From Monilinia fructicola (lineage: Eukaryota; Ascomycota; Leotiomycetes; Helotiales; Sclerotiniaceae): a stretch of DNA of 64,000 nt. The stretch covers positions 1,233,501 through 1,297,500 of the forward strand of contig VICG01000003.1 of the NCBI GenBank assembly GCA_008692225.1, given 5' to 3'. Position numbers and translations under genes: made by a program. This document shows, piece after piece, positions 46,001 to 55,730 of this stretch (position 1 is the stretch's first letter; each line of letters opens with the position of its first letter). The notes below the pieces were generated by a model, which was not told the DNA's origin, did no database searches, and saw only the letters and a program-made list of their open reading frames with translations.

Positions 46001-47769
46001 CCCTCTCTTGTATGCTCTCGGCCCCCTCACTACAGCCATAACCATAACCATCCCCACAATCTCCTCCCGATAACTCCACCGGGCAAGAAACAAGTCCCTC
46101 GAGTGTCGCGATCCAATCCTCTCAGTTTCCTTTCCGTCCGACCCCGCCTCAGCCCCTCGAACCTAAAATATCATCTCTCGCATACAACGTAGGGAAATTC
46201 CTCCTCACCTCTTTCCATATCCGCACCCGCACTTGCACCCCGCTCTCAAAACCCCACCGGTAACTAGCACTCGATATCTCAACCCCCCCCCCCCCTCGCC
46301 ACCATCTCCCGCTCACCCACCCCCTGGATCTGCGTCCTCCCCTCCCCTCCCTCGCGATACATATCCGATCGAGTTTTTGCCGGCTTGGAGCGTCGACTCG
46401 TGCTGTGCATCGCAAGCGGTTTTCATCCTCTGAGGGGGGTGATGGCCATGGCGAGGATTTGCATTTGCGTGTGCATTTGCGTGTGCGTGTGCGTTGGGAG
46501 GCGTTGAGATGCAGGGGCCGGTGAATCTTTGGAGAACGAGAAGAAGCAGAAAAAGGAAAAGGAGGACAAAAAGCAGCATCGCGAGAAATGCCGACGGGAC
46601 TCCAAAAGAGGACACCAAAACCCCTCGAGCTCGGAACGACTCCCGGGCAGCCTGATCCAGGCTCCTGCAACCGCAACCGCAACCGCAACTGCAACCGACA
46701 ACCGACAACCGGCCGCGCATTGGCAACTCCCGCCCCGAATTCACACAACCAACAGCCTCGCCGCAGTACCTGCGAAACCAAAGCCCCTGCTATCGCACAG
46801 ACAGACGTCCCGCACCGATCCACACAACCTCCCTCGCTCTGCCCTGCTGACTCCGCAACGCAAAATTGTATCACGAGGCAGGGGGCTTTTGGGTCTTGGT
46901 TTCCGGCGCGCCGCGGCTGTGTGGGTATTGGTGACGAGGCGCGGGGGAGGGGGGGACGCGTGGGAGGAGGGATCTAGAGGCATGCAAGAGTTTGTTTGGA
47001 GTTTTTCTTCTCGCCAATAGACAGACATCCATCTTTGTTATATATACATATGCTGGAAGGGAGCTAAGGTTTTCACGTTGATAGGAGTCACTCTATTTTG
47101 TTCTTGTGTTTATTTATTTTTATTCTTTCTGTTTTTTTTATATTTTTTTTTTTATTTTTTGGTGGTGGTGGGTTTGAATCTTCCGGATGTGTTTGAACTA
47201 ATAGAACTTTTCAATTAGTTGAGTCTCTCAAAGGATTCTAGGAAAACATTGGATAGACTGCTATAAGAGGGTTAGCGAGACTGCCACAAGAGGCTTAGCG
47301 AGTGGTTTCATGATTGAACGGTCTATGCGGTGTATATTAATCAAAAGCATCGAAGGTAGTCATGATACATCGGATATGTGATGAGTGGATATGTTATTCA
47401 GCGGTATTTTCATAGCAATATCATAGTGGAGTGAATTCCCATTGTTGTAGCAAAGAAACAAATATTCGTTCTTCGTCTGTCTAAAAAGATCTATTTACTG
47501 ATGCATGCAACGCTAAATTCCATCTCGAAAGAAGCAACGATATCATGCTATGCATATGTGCATCGAATGGAATCCCGAAGGTTGTTGTACTTCAGCACCA
47601 TGAATGGGAGGGTATGCACAGAATTCCTCCCATGTCATGTCATTTCTATCCGTCACCATTTTTCACCACGCCAACCAACCATTCCCGTGGCCATACCAAC
47701 CATGAAAATCCATTTTTCGTCAGAAGCATCCAAAATCTAAAATCCATCATTCGTAATCGTAATGCCCTT
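43031..47769. other. 4.7-kb intergenic region, GC-rich in its second half
   Basis: No recognisable gene is present. From about 44.45 to 46.98 kb the base composition becomes clearly GC-rich, unlike the AT-rich surroundings, and long open frames appear on both strands. Their products are low-complexity (Pro/Arg/His/Ser) with no family motif, so I do not call them. Microsatellites include CTGTCGGT units at about 44811-44842 and a C-run near 46279-46292. Around 47,097-47,160 there is a T-rich block. Confidence 0.5.
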
Positions 47770-49146
47770 TCAAACTTGAAGATTCTTGCCGAGTACCTTT
47801 GCAAGATCATCGACATCTTTGTCTTCTCTTTGTGCAACAGGTTCTCCTTCTTGAGCTTCCTCTGCATCGTGGATCAATTGCTCTCTCTGCTCCTCGAGCT
47901 CTTCTTCTTCTTCCTCCTCACTTTCCTCATCGCTCTCTCCTTCTAAATCTTCCAGTTCGTCGAGACCCCACTCATCCTCGAGAACCACATCACCTGCCAA
48001 TCTCTCCTTCCTCTCCTCCAACAACTCTTTCAACTCCACGATACAATCATGATCCTCATCGAATTTGTTTCCATTCAACTCAATCTTCTTCAACTTTGGT
48101 AGAGCCTCCTTTGCAGCAGTCGTAAAGCCTTGCAGACCCTTGACCCCGATATCGTTGAACTGTAACCTCAAAACCTCCAATTTTTCATTCTTACCCTTCT
48201 TCAATGCCTCTGCGAAAATGATACTTCCCTTTCCACCCAATAAAGAATCTCCCACACCCAATTCCTGGATATTTGTCCATCCTCCCACGACTTTGGCCAG
48301 GGCCTTCGAACCAGTAATGGTAAAGGTGTTATCTTGCAAGTCGAGAATCTCAAGTCCCCTGGCATATTTTAAGCCCTCACTCAACAGGTGGCTAATTCCC
48401 TCTTGTCTAATGCCATTCTGTACCATCTTGACTTCCTTAACACCGGTATGCAAGCTATACGCCTTGGCCCAAGCCGTCATGCTTCCATTCTCCAATCTAT
48501 TGCGTCCGCAAATGACAGTCTCCAAGTCTGGAACCTGTTTTCCTGTAGCACGTGCCTCGACTTTTTTTGCGTGTAATGCACTAAGTGCGTCGGCGATCAA
48601 GATACCAGCGTGAGGTCCCAGTCCATTGTTATTAAGGATGAGGTGTTGAAGTGGGGTGTGCGAGGAAAGGAATGCGACGAGTGGGGCTTGAGTATTGAGT
48701 CCAAATGCATTGTCATTCAAATTGACGGTGTGCAGATTCGGAAGTTTAAGTAACGCAGTCAGGAGGAACGAAAGAGCTTGTGGGATCTCGTTGAGCAATC
48801 TACCGGTAAATATATCTGCCAAGTTCGCAATCTTAACACAAAGGTTAGCAATTGTATTTGATTTCTCCTTCATCCAGCCAAAATAGTACGTCCAAGAAAA
48901 CTGTTTTGGAGTGATGAAGACAGAAATTGTCGGAAAAGGGGCGGATCATACCTTCAAACTCGTCTTCTCCCCCAAAACCTCTCCAATAACCCTACACGCC
49001 TCCACACCCAAGGTATTTCCCAGGAACCTCACTTCCTCGACATCCTCCATCTCCTTTAGCAACTTAATATGCGGCTCCACATCTGCGGCGGAATCCAACT
49101 TCAATCCCTTCCCCTCCAATGAGAATATTTTAGTTGTGCTAGCCAT
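47770..49146 (-). CDS. RNA1: Ran GTPase-activating protein 1 (RanGAP), leucine-rich repeat protein
   Basis: Exons on the minus strand are 49146-48952 and 48831-47770, joined over a 120-nt GTATGA...TTAAG intron; 418 aa. RanGAP stimulates GTP hydrolysis by Ran on the cytoplasmic side of the nuclear envelope and so drives nuclear import and export. The joined junction reads SLK|IANLADIFTGRLLNEIP, which matches Schizosaccharomyces pombe Rna1 around its catalytic Arg (here Arg76 in FTGR). Further conserved segments are LNDNAFGLNTQAPL, HLILNNNGLGPHAG, VICGRNRLENGSM, KMVQNGIRQEGI, EILDLQDNTFT, LRLQFNDIG and ELNGNKF, each an LRR loop. An acidic stretch (residues about 355-395) and a short C-terminal tail complete the family layout. 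The start at 49146 (MASTTKIFSLEGKGLKL) is the first in-frame ATG. The gene is divergent from COX17. Confidence 0.95.
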
Positions 49147-49553
49147 CTCAAAGATGCGCAAATACAATAAACCTCAAAGTCTAGATATACGAGAAAAGAA
49201 GACAAAATCTTGCAGGTAAGACGTTTAGTTTGCGTTTGCACAATGTAGAAATTGATGGATGCGGCAACAATATTTTGGTGGTGGGGTGCAGCTGCAGCTC
49301 TTCAGGGTCAAGAGAAGCTAAATTTCGAGTTAGTGGTGGACAAACCGGATAAACTTTTCTACGGCCGCCGAAGTTCCGATCCGAAATTATGTCGTGATGT
49401 AAGTAATAAGTGAGAGATCAGAACTTCTGGAGGATTCTTACAAATACAAATACAATAACTCGAGAAACACAACGAATTGAGAGGCAAAAATACAATCAAG
49501 TGTACATGTACTATCTACAAAGTCTCGTAAAAGACGATATTCGACATATGAAC
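49147..49553. promoter_or_regulatory. Shared divergent promoter region between RNA1 and COX17
   Basis: A 407-bp gap separates two start codons on opposite strands. No specific factor site could be assigned. Confidence 0.5.
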
Positions 49554-49935
49554 ATGTCATCATCTGCAATCAATATGCGTACGTCTTTTCCAATTCCTTC
49601 AAATTCCTTGCCCCCTCAATCTTGAATGAGCAAGTTATTCACTTCGTAAACTAGCTACATCGGTCACCAGCGCAAACTTGACCGCAGATCTTAAACCAGC
49701 TGGAGAAGCTTCTGCAAAACCAAAGGTATGACTTCCTTTCTTTACATAATTGCCAACTTAGAACATTAGCTAAGTCGATTTCTTGTGATAGCCATGCTGC
49801 GTCTGCAAAGAGGAGAAAGCTGCTCGGGATGAATGTATGCTGTTCAGCACGGCCAAGGATCCCCAAGTAGCTTGTGCGAGCATGGTGGACAAATACAAGA
49901 GCTGTATGGCTGGCTTTGGGTTCAGTTTACCCTAA
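49554..49935 (+). CDS. COX17: Cytochrome c oxidase copper chaperone Cox17
   Basis: Three small exons are predicted, 49554-49578, 49655-49725 and 49792-49935, giving 79 aa. An in-frame ATG six bases upstream (49548) would add two residues. The protein has the six invariant cysteines of Cox17: the copper-binding CCVC (Cys34, Cys35, Cys37), and twin CX9C pairs (Cys37-Cys47 and Cys60-Cys70) that form the disulphide-linked helical hairpin in the mitochondrial intermembrane space. It delivers Cu(I) to Sco1 and Cox11 for cytochrome oxidase assembly. Introns begin GTACGT and GTATGA and end TAG. The open frames of the single exons are too short to stand out, so this gene is easy to miss. Confidence 0.93.
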
Positions 49936-50272
49936 TTGAATGATGGGGATGTTGTGTACGATATACGAAAGAATCATTACAATGGAGTTTGGACATGGAT
50001 GGTCGTGGCGTCATAAGGCGTGGATATCATGGATTTAATAACGGTCAAGTAAAAGGATTCATAGAAGGATCACGAAGAACTTCCCAACTCTATATACGAG
50101 TAGATTATATGTGGCAAACATATGTCCTCTTGTAATATTGTACATTTGTAGAGATAACCGTGAACGGCAGGCTAAAACCACCCCATGATAGATGAATTTT
50201 ATTCATGCTCATTTCCACGCTTACACCTGAACGCCAGCCTTTTCCAATTGACCTCCATTTCGATTCTTGGTA
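49936..50272. other. Intergenic region between convergent COX17 and SEC10
   Basis: This 337-bp stretch holds the 3' ends of both genes. Nothing else is visible. Confidence 0.55.
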
Positions 50273-52887
50273 TCATAATCCTGCAAGCACACTTTGAACT
50301 CCCACGCTACTCGAATCGTCTCTCTTTAATACAAAAGCCTTGAAGTCTGCCTTCTGCAACTTCTTGCTCGCCCCACTAGCAAGTACAGCCCTCGACTTCT
50401 CTTTGAGAGCTTCTGCCCCAATGATGAACAAGTTGCCAATGTCACTGAGGATCTCAACTTCACTAGCGATATCCTTCGATAATGGCCAATCTTTCAGCGC
50501 CGATACATAGCTTGAAATATCTTTCGTAACCATCAAACCACCAGTAGCATTCACTTGAAACTTTTTAAAGTGTTCGAACAGCATGTCTCGAATGCTAATC
50601 GCGAGCTCACAGCTGAATACCTCGAGATTCTGTCCATCGACAGCTTGTGCGGCGTTTTTGGCCACACGCTGGAGGAAATTACAAATAGAAAGACAGGTTG
50701 CAGTTTGCAGAGTTTCAATAGATATAAGGTCACTCTCTTTTGGTCGAAAATCTGCTTTCTTCTGGTTTGCCAATAACCTTGTCACCCAGTTCAACACCAC
50801 TGTAATCGTACTGCGCATGATGTCATTGGTCTTCTTTTCAATTCTCTCCACGCTTGTTTTGGTTTGTGACTCCATTCCACGTCGAACAGTAGTGTTTGAT
50901 TCAGCAAGTCGTATGAGTACTGTATTAATAAAGCGCGACATAACGTTGGTGATGATGACGGCTGGTCTCACAGAAGGAAGGTAGGCCAAATCGGGCTCAG
51001 TCTTGGTGTTCTCTTGAGCGGCAGCTTGATCGGCAGCAGCCTCAAGAGCTGTTTCAATGTATACCTCGCCCATACTGCTCAGTAGGAGATTCAAAAGGGC
51101 CGAGACATCTTTAGGCGTGTCACTTCCACTTCCCATCTCCAAAGCTCGCCTTACACCTTCTGCAAGCCATTTAAGCATACGTTTAGCATTTGCAACACTG
51201 ATCACACCATCTTCATCTGTTACTTCAATCTCATTCTTGTTGTTATCAAGATCCCTGAGACCAGCAACACGTAACATCATAGCCTTCTGAGTGGCGGTGA
51301 GTTCAGATGAGCCAAGACGATCGATGTAGGTATCCTTTGCCGATGATAAAAGTTGACTTCCCTGCTGGGCCAAAGAAGCCATGAAGCCAGTTGGAACCTT
51401 CTTACGCCGCGAATGATAAATAGTGAACTTGAAAAGTAATGAAGAGAAGAGTTCTTCAAGACTCTTCCTCTCTCGATCGATGTATGAATTCCCAACAAGA
51501 TATGGGACAAATAATTCGTCTAATTGCTGGTCCAGACTTTGTGCGGTTTGGGCTGTACAGGGTTCGGGGTGCTCTGTGAGACCATGTGCTTTAAGGTCTT
51601 CAATTAAGCTATTAATATAGGTTCTCGAGGCATGTAGTGATCTAAGGAAAGCTAGAGAAGAAATAGTATCCGCCTTTTCAAGGACCATCTCTAGACGCTG
51701 CTGAATAGATTGCTGGAATATTCGCTGGATGAATTTAATGAGAACAACTTCATAGAATGGAAATGCTCGCTTTATAATGAATGATTCCTCTTGCATGACA
51801 GCTCTGATCTCGTCAATGAGAGATTGCAGGCTAGGCTCAACCCCGGGAGGTTCAGAGTCAGGATCAGCCAACATCTCCCATGTCTCATTGTCGGTCGTGA
51901 CCTCTTCTGCAATGAGTTGACTTCGGTCGATGAAAAACTGATGCTGATTGACAAATGTACCAATGACACTAGATCCTCCGTTGAAATCATGTAGGACCTT
52001 TGCGCACTCGAGCATATCATCAAAGTTCTGCCGTCGATAACTATTGTCAAACTGTTTCAACAAGTCCTTTTCTAGAGTCTCTGAGAACTTCTCTATGATT
52101 TCTCTAGTATTATGGCCCTTGTTGCCAACAACACCATTGGTCACCCCATTCAGCTTTTTCGAACCGTTGGCCCAAGATGCAGGATCCAGTCTCTGGCTCA
52201 TGCGCATGAGCTGCCTAGCAATGACAGCAGATCTAACTTTATTATCCCCTCCGCCTTGGCGCCTAATCATATCCTCGAGAGATATAAGTGATCCATTCTC
52301 GCTGACTTCTATCCAGCATTGTATTAAGAAGTTGGCATCCATCGCACGCCGTCTCTGCTTATCTAGGTCCTCGAGCCTTTCTCCAATTTGTACCGCAATG
52401 TTCCCCCCTGCCTCCGGCCGGCCATAACGATCTGTAGTTGTGCCATTCGTTCCATTGGGGTTATTTAGTGTTATATCGAGCGATTCAAAAGAATCTATTG
52501 ATTCGTCTAATTTGCGTCCTAAAGTATCCAATGTTTGATCATGTTGTCTCTCGGCCTGCCGAACAGATGTGAGGAGGTCGGTTTCTTTTTCCTCCAACTC
52601 GTCTGAAAGTGTCGCAAGTTGCTGTAAAGCATCTGAGTTATCATCAGCATTTATAACTATATACAAATGAGTAGGTGAGTAGAAATACTTTCGAACGTCC
52701 TTATGAATGGTTTGGCATCGAATGCAGGTTGAGCTGGCCCAGATCGCCTGTTGATGGGAATTGCACTTTCGGACAGCTCTTCCACAAAATCTCTCACAAT
52801 GAAGTCCTTGTTTGAAAAGTTTTCCAGGGTAAAACTTGGCCCTTTTGGATATAGTGATCTGGCTGAGCCACTATTAAGAGAAGCCAT
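50273..52887 (-). CDS. SEC10: Exocyst complex component Sec10
   Basis: Exons on the minus strand are 52887-52689 and 52656-50273; 860 aa, near yeast Sec10 (871 aa). The exocyst tethers secretory vesicles to the plasma membrane at growth sites, and Sec10 with Sec15 connects to the vesicle GTPase Sec4. The N-terminal exon reads MASLNSGSARS...PFIRTFE. The second exon opens with coiled-coil sequence (LATLSDELEEKETDLLTSVRQAERQHDQTLDTLG) and continues with helical-bundle segments typical of the family (SLASFLRSLHASRTYINSLI-like sequence, IDRERKSLEELFSSLLFKF, FELAISIRDMLFEHFKKF-like sequence). The intervening intron at 52688-52657 is only 32 nt (GTATTT...ATATAG); its removal keeps the frame exactly, and reading through it stops at once. 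It is divergent from NUS1 across 244 bp. Confidence 0.92.
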
Positions 52888-53131
52888 ATTTGATGTTCAT
52901 GAAGTTCGAATGCAGTGTCTTGATATGACAATGCATCGGTCGTTAACTCGCAGGGGTTAATCGGAGGCACGGAACAATCAGCCTCGCTTGAACATTGAAA
53001 CTCGTGGGCGGCCTCGTTAACCTTACAATCCAGCCTTCCAGTTCCTAGAACCAATTATTAAGACACTTCTCTCTATCCAACTTTCCATCGACTATCTTGG
53101 GTCCCTTCACATTTCCTGTGTAGCTATCAAC
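52888..53131. promoter_or_regulatory. Shared divergent promoter region between SEC10 and NUS1
   Basis: Only 244 bp separate the two start codons. A CCAAT pentamer lies at 53051-53055, on the side nearer NUS1. Confidence 0.5.
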
Positions 53132-54312
53132 ATGACCAGTAAATCCAAAGCCCTTGAAGCGTACCGTGAAGATGCAAGAGGGGGGCACACTTTATTGACA
53201 AAAGAAGAAAGACGAAAGCTTATCGAGGTATGTTTTGATTTTGGCCTGTCATTGTGTACCTGCAGCTACCCATCCAATTCATTTATCCACTTATTGACGT
53301 CGTGCCTACGTTCTAGCCATTACTCCCTTCCGACCTTCCCTCGCAATCTTCATCAATTAAACGCCAGTCGAGATCAAAGTCGAAGTCGAAGTCCAAATCA
53401 TCAGTCCCGAAATCCCGTTCTCATCTTGGCATTCGCAATTTTTTTCGTCTTCAATTGCACGCGTTATTCTATGCTGTGATACATGCAACATTTTCATTAT
53501 ACATCAGGTTGAGACAAGCATACCATGCAGTTAAAGATCGCATATTTGCCATTCTATTCTATCATCACCGGACGCCCGGGTTGATACAAAAGGATGTGAG
53601 AGGGTTGGAGAGATTACCCGAGCATGTTAGTGTGATATTGAATCTGGAAGATGGAGCAAGAGGAGGCGCGGGATTGGAAGCTTTAGTGGACGAGGTAGCG
53701 GAGATCACAGCATGGTGTGCATGTGTGGGAATTCCAATGCTGTCAATATATGAGAAGACTGGTAAGTGATTGTCGTAGTAGACGAAACCTGAGGCGTGCT
53801 AATTTTAGAATTTAGGTATACTCAAGGGATACATACCAGCAACGCATCGGGCTGTAGTAAGAAAGTTGGCATCGTATTTTGGTCCAGACCATCCAGCGTT
53901 ATCTATGAGAGCTCCTCATGTTCCATCCATGGAATCTTCATCGACTACTTCGACTAGTGATACACTTCCCGGGTCACTACAACACATTTCGGTGCTACTT
54001 CTCTCCACCGAAGATGGCCGGGATTCACTGGTTGACTTGACCAAAACATTAACAGAGATGTCCCAAAGAGGCAAAATTGAATCTAATGACATCAGCCAAG
54101 AACTTATTGATGCCGAAATCACCGAAAGCATCATGGGAGAGCCAAACCTTCTGATATTATTCGGACCAACAGTTGAACTAGCCGGATACCCACCATGGCA
54201 ATTACGCCTTACTGAAATCTTTCACGTGCAAGACAATCATGGAGTCGGATATCAAGTATTCTTGCAAGCCTTGTATAACTATGGAAACGCACAGATGAGA
54301 TTTGGAAGATAG
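53132..54312 (+). CDS. NUS1: Dehydrodolichyl diphosphate synthase subunit Nus1 (NgBR homologue)
   Basis: Exons are 53132-53227, 53317-53761 and 53816-54312; 345 aa. Nus1 pairs with Rer2/Srt1 in the ER membrane to form the cis-prenyltransferase that makes the dolichol backbone for protein glycosylation. After a basic N-terminal linker (SRSKSKSKSKSS) comes a hydrophobic segment (LQLHALFYAVIHATFSLYI) that should anchor the protein, then LRQAYHAVKDRIFAILFYHH and the cis-prenyltransferase-like domain: LPEHVSVILNLEDG, EITAWCACVGIPMLSIYEKTG, LLILFGPTVELAGYPPWQLRLTEI. The C-terminal MRFGR contains the RxG motif that Nus1/NgBR proteins supply to the shared active site. The catalytic Asp-rich motif of Rer2-type subunits is absent, as expected. 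Reading through the first intron gives a frame that stops, which supports the splice. NUS1 ends 78 bp from the end of the convergent AlkB gene. Confidence 0.92.
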
Positions 54313-54390
54313 ATTAGTTGGCGTTATAATACGAAAGTGTAAAATTTGGATTGGGTTGGGAGAGTGTACTTCCAAGCAATCCAATGATGA

Positions 54391-55484
54391 CTATGATTCT
54401 TTCCACATTCTCATTTCCCTCGAGATGCTATCCCATTTATACACGGGTCCAGTGCCGACATTATAATTATAGTAGTTCTCTGTCCCGCCTTTTATCATAG
54501 CACGTCTGAAGGTAATGTTGATTCTTCCCCCATCATCTGCATTTTTTTCCAGTTCGTTTGGGGATAGAATGAAGCCAATTTGCTTGTGTTCTCCCTCGCA
54601 TTAATACCATGTCCCCGCTTGCAAGTGGCAGCTTAATTGGTTTTGTTTCCGGTGGTGGAGGCGCGTTATCGTTTGGTGGGATGGGTTTGTGCTTCATGAG
54701 GAAATCTCTCCTTGCTCCAAGCGAGAAACTTGCGATGGCTGGTAGAGGACCTAGAAATCTTTCATCATCGCTATGATATGAGATTGAATCTGACCCAGAA
54801 GCATAATAGTTGACAAGGCAAAAATTAAACTTGCAACCTGTTGCTGCTTCGGTGGAAAGTCGTAAATCATCTAAACATTTTGGAATTGGTCGAGGTGGAT
54901 ATTTGGTATAACATCTCTCCTTTTCCAATCTTTTGCCGCTATTGGCGTCGATGACTTCTCCAGTATCATTGAACTTGGATGTCTCATCGAGGCCGAAGAC
55001 AGTGGTCCATCTTCTCACGTCTTAGCAGCTGACTTTCGTTCAAAACATATATTGAATACCTTGGAGTTTTGATATGTGTCGATATACCCCCACGGTTGAT
55101 ATCGTATTCCACACGATAGAAAGGTAACTCTGAACGGAGAAATTGAAACACCTGCCGTTCAAGATATTTAGGAATATAAGGCTCGAAGTAGAGAAGATCG
55201 AGATCAGCTTGGTTATTTATCTCTTTGCCAATCGTGGATGGAAAAGATGAAAGCTCGGAAGATATAGACAAAGGGAAAAACGGTATTGGGAAAGGATATG
55301 TTAAGTGGCGCGTAAATTTGCGTTCCTTCATTGATCAGCGATGAAATGAATGGCTATATATACATATATTACTCACGGCATTTTCTCCCACCAGCTTTTC
55401 TTCTCGAGTTACCGATTCTGATGTTCGAGGTTTCTTCGCTGGAGATTTGAAGAAGGAATCTATGGTTCTTTTGGCCCCCGACAT
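54391..55484 (-). CDS. AlkB-family 2-oxoglutarate/Fe(II) dioxygenase; one-base frame break near the 3' end
   Basis: Exons on the minus strand are 55484-55377, 55325-55060 and 55010 to about 54391. AlkB enzymes remove alkyl groups from DNA or RNA bases by oxidation. The protein starts MSGAKRTIDSFFKSPAKKPR. It continues with a substrate-lid region (RGGISTHIKTPRWTTVFGLDE) and the core NYYASGSDSISYHSDDERFLGPLPAIASFSLG. The iron site HxD is in YHSDDE, and the distal His is in ANWLHSIPKR. After GK the frame stops early (near 54533). One fewer base in the 7-base T/A run at 54542-54548 would instead give NADDGGRINITFRRA and continue to a stop at 54391, restoring the 2-oxoglutarate-binding RxxxxxR segment. 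The break is therefore most likely a homopolymer miscall. The domain order resembles ALKBH2/ALKBH3-type DNA repair enzymes, but the substrate is not certain. Divergent from TRM5. Confidence 0.88.
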
Positions 55485-55730
55485 CTTAAAAGCCAATCTC
55501 TATTGTAAAGGTAGAAAATGGTCAGGCACGGGAATATGTCAATGAATACCAGGTGTACCAGGCACATAGATAGCCTTTCATGACATCACTATTTGATCAA
55601 AAGCCTCGTGCAGCCTTGTCACTCGCCTTAGCGAATTTTCTAAAATTCCTAGCTTCAGCCTTGCGAAATTTACGAGTCTACACACACAAATTTTCAACTG
55701 TCACTAGAATATACTAAACGGTATGAAGTC
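55485..55730. promoter_or_regulatory. Shared divergent promoter region between the AlkB gene and TRM5
   Basis: About 250 bp separate the two predicted starts. No factor site is assigned. Confidence 0.45.

Noticed and set aside
44450..46980. Several frames over 100 codons on both strands
   Set aside because: They follow the GC-rich composition, overlap one another on both strands and show no family motif or start context; I list the region as unexplained rather than as genes.
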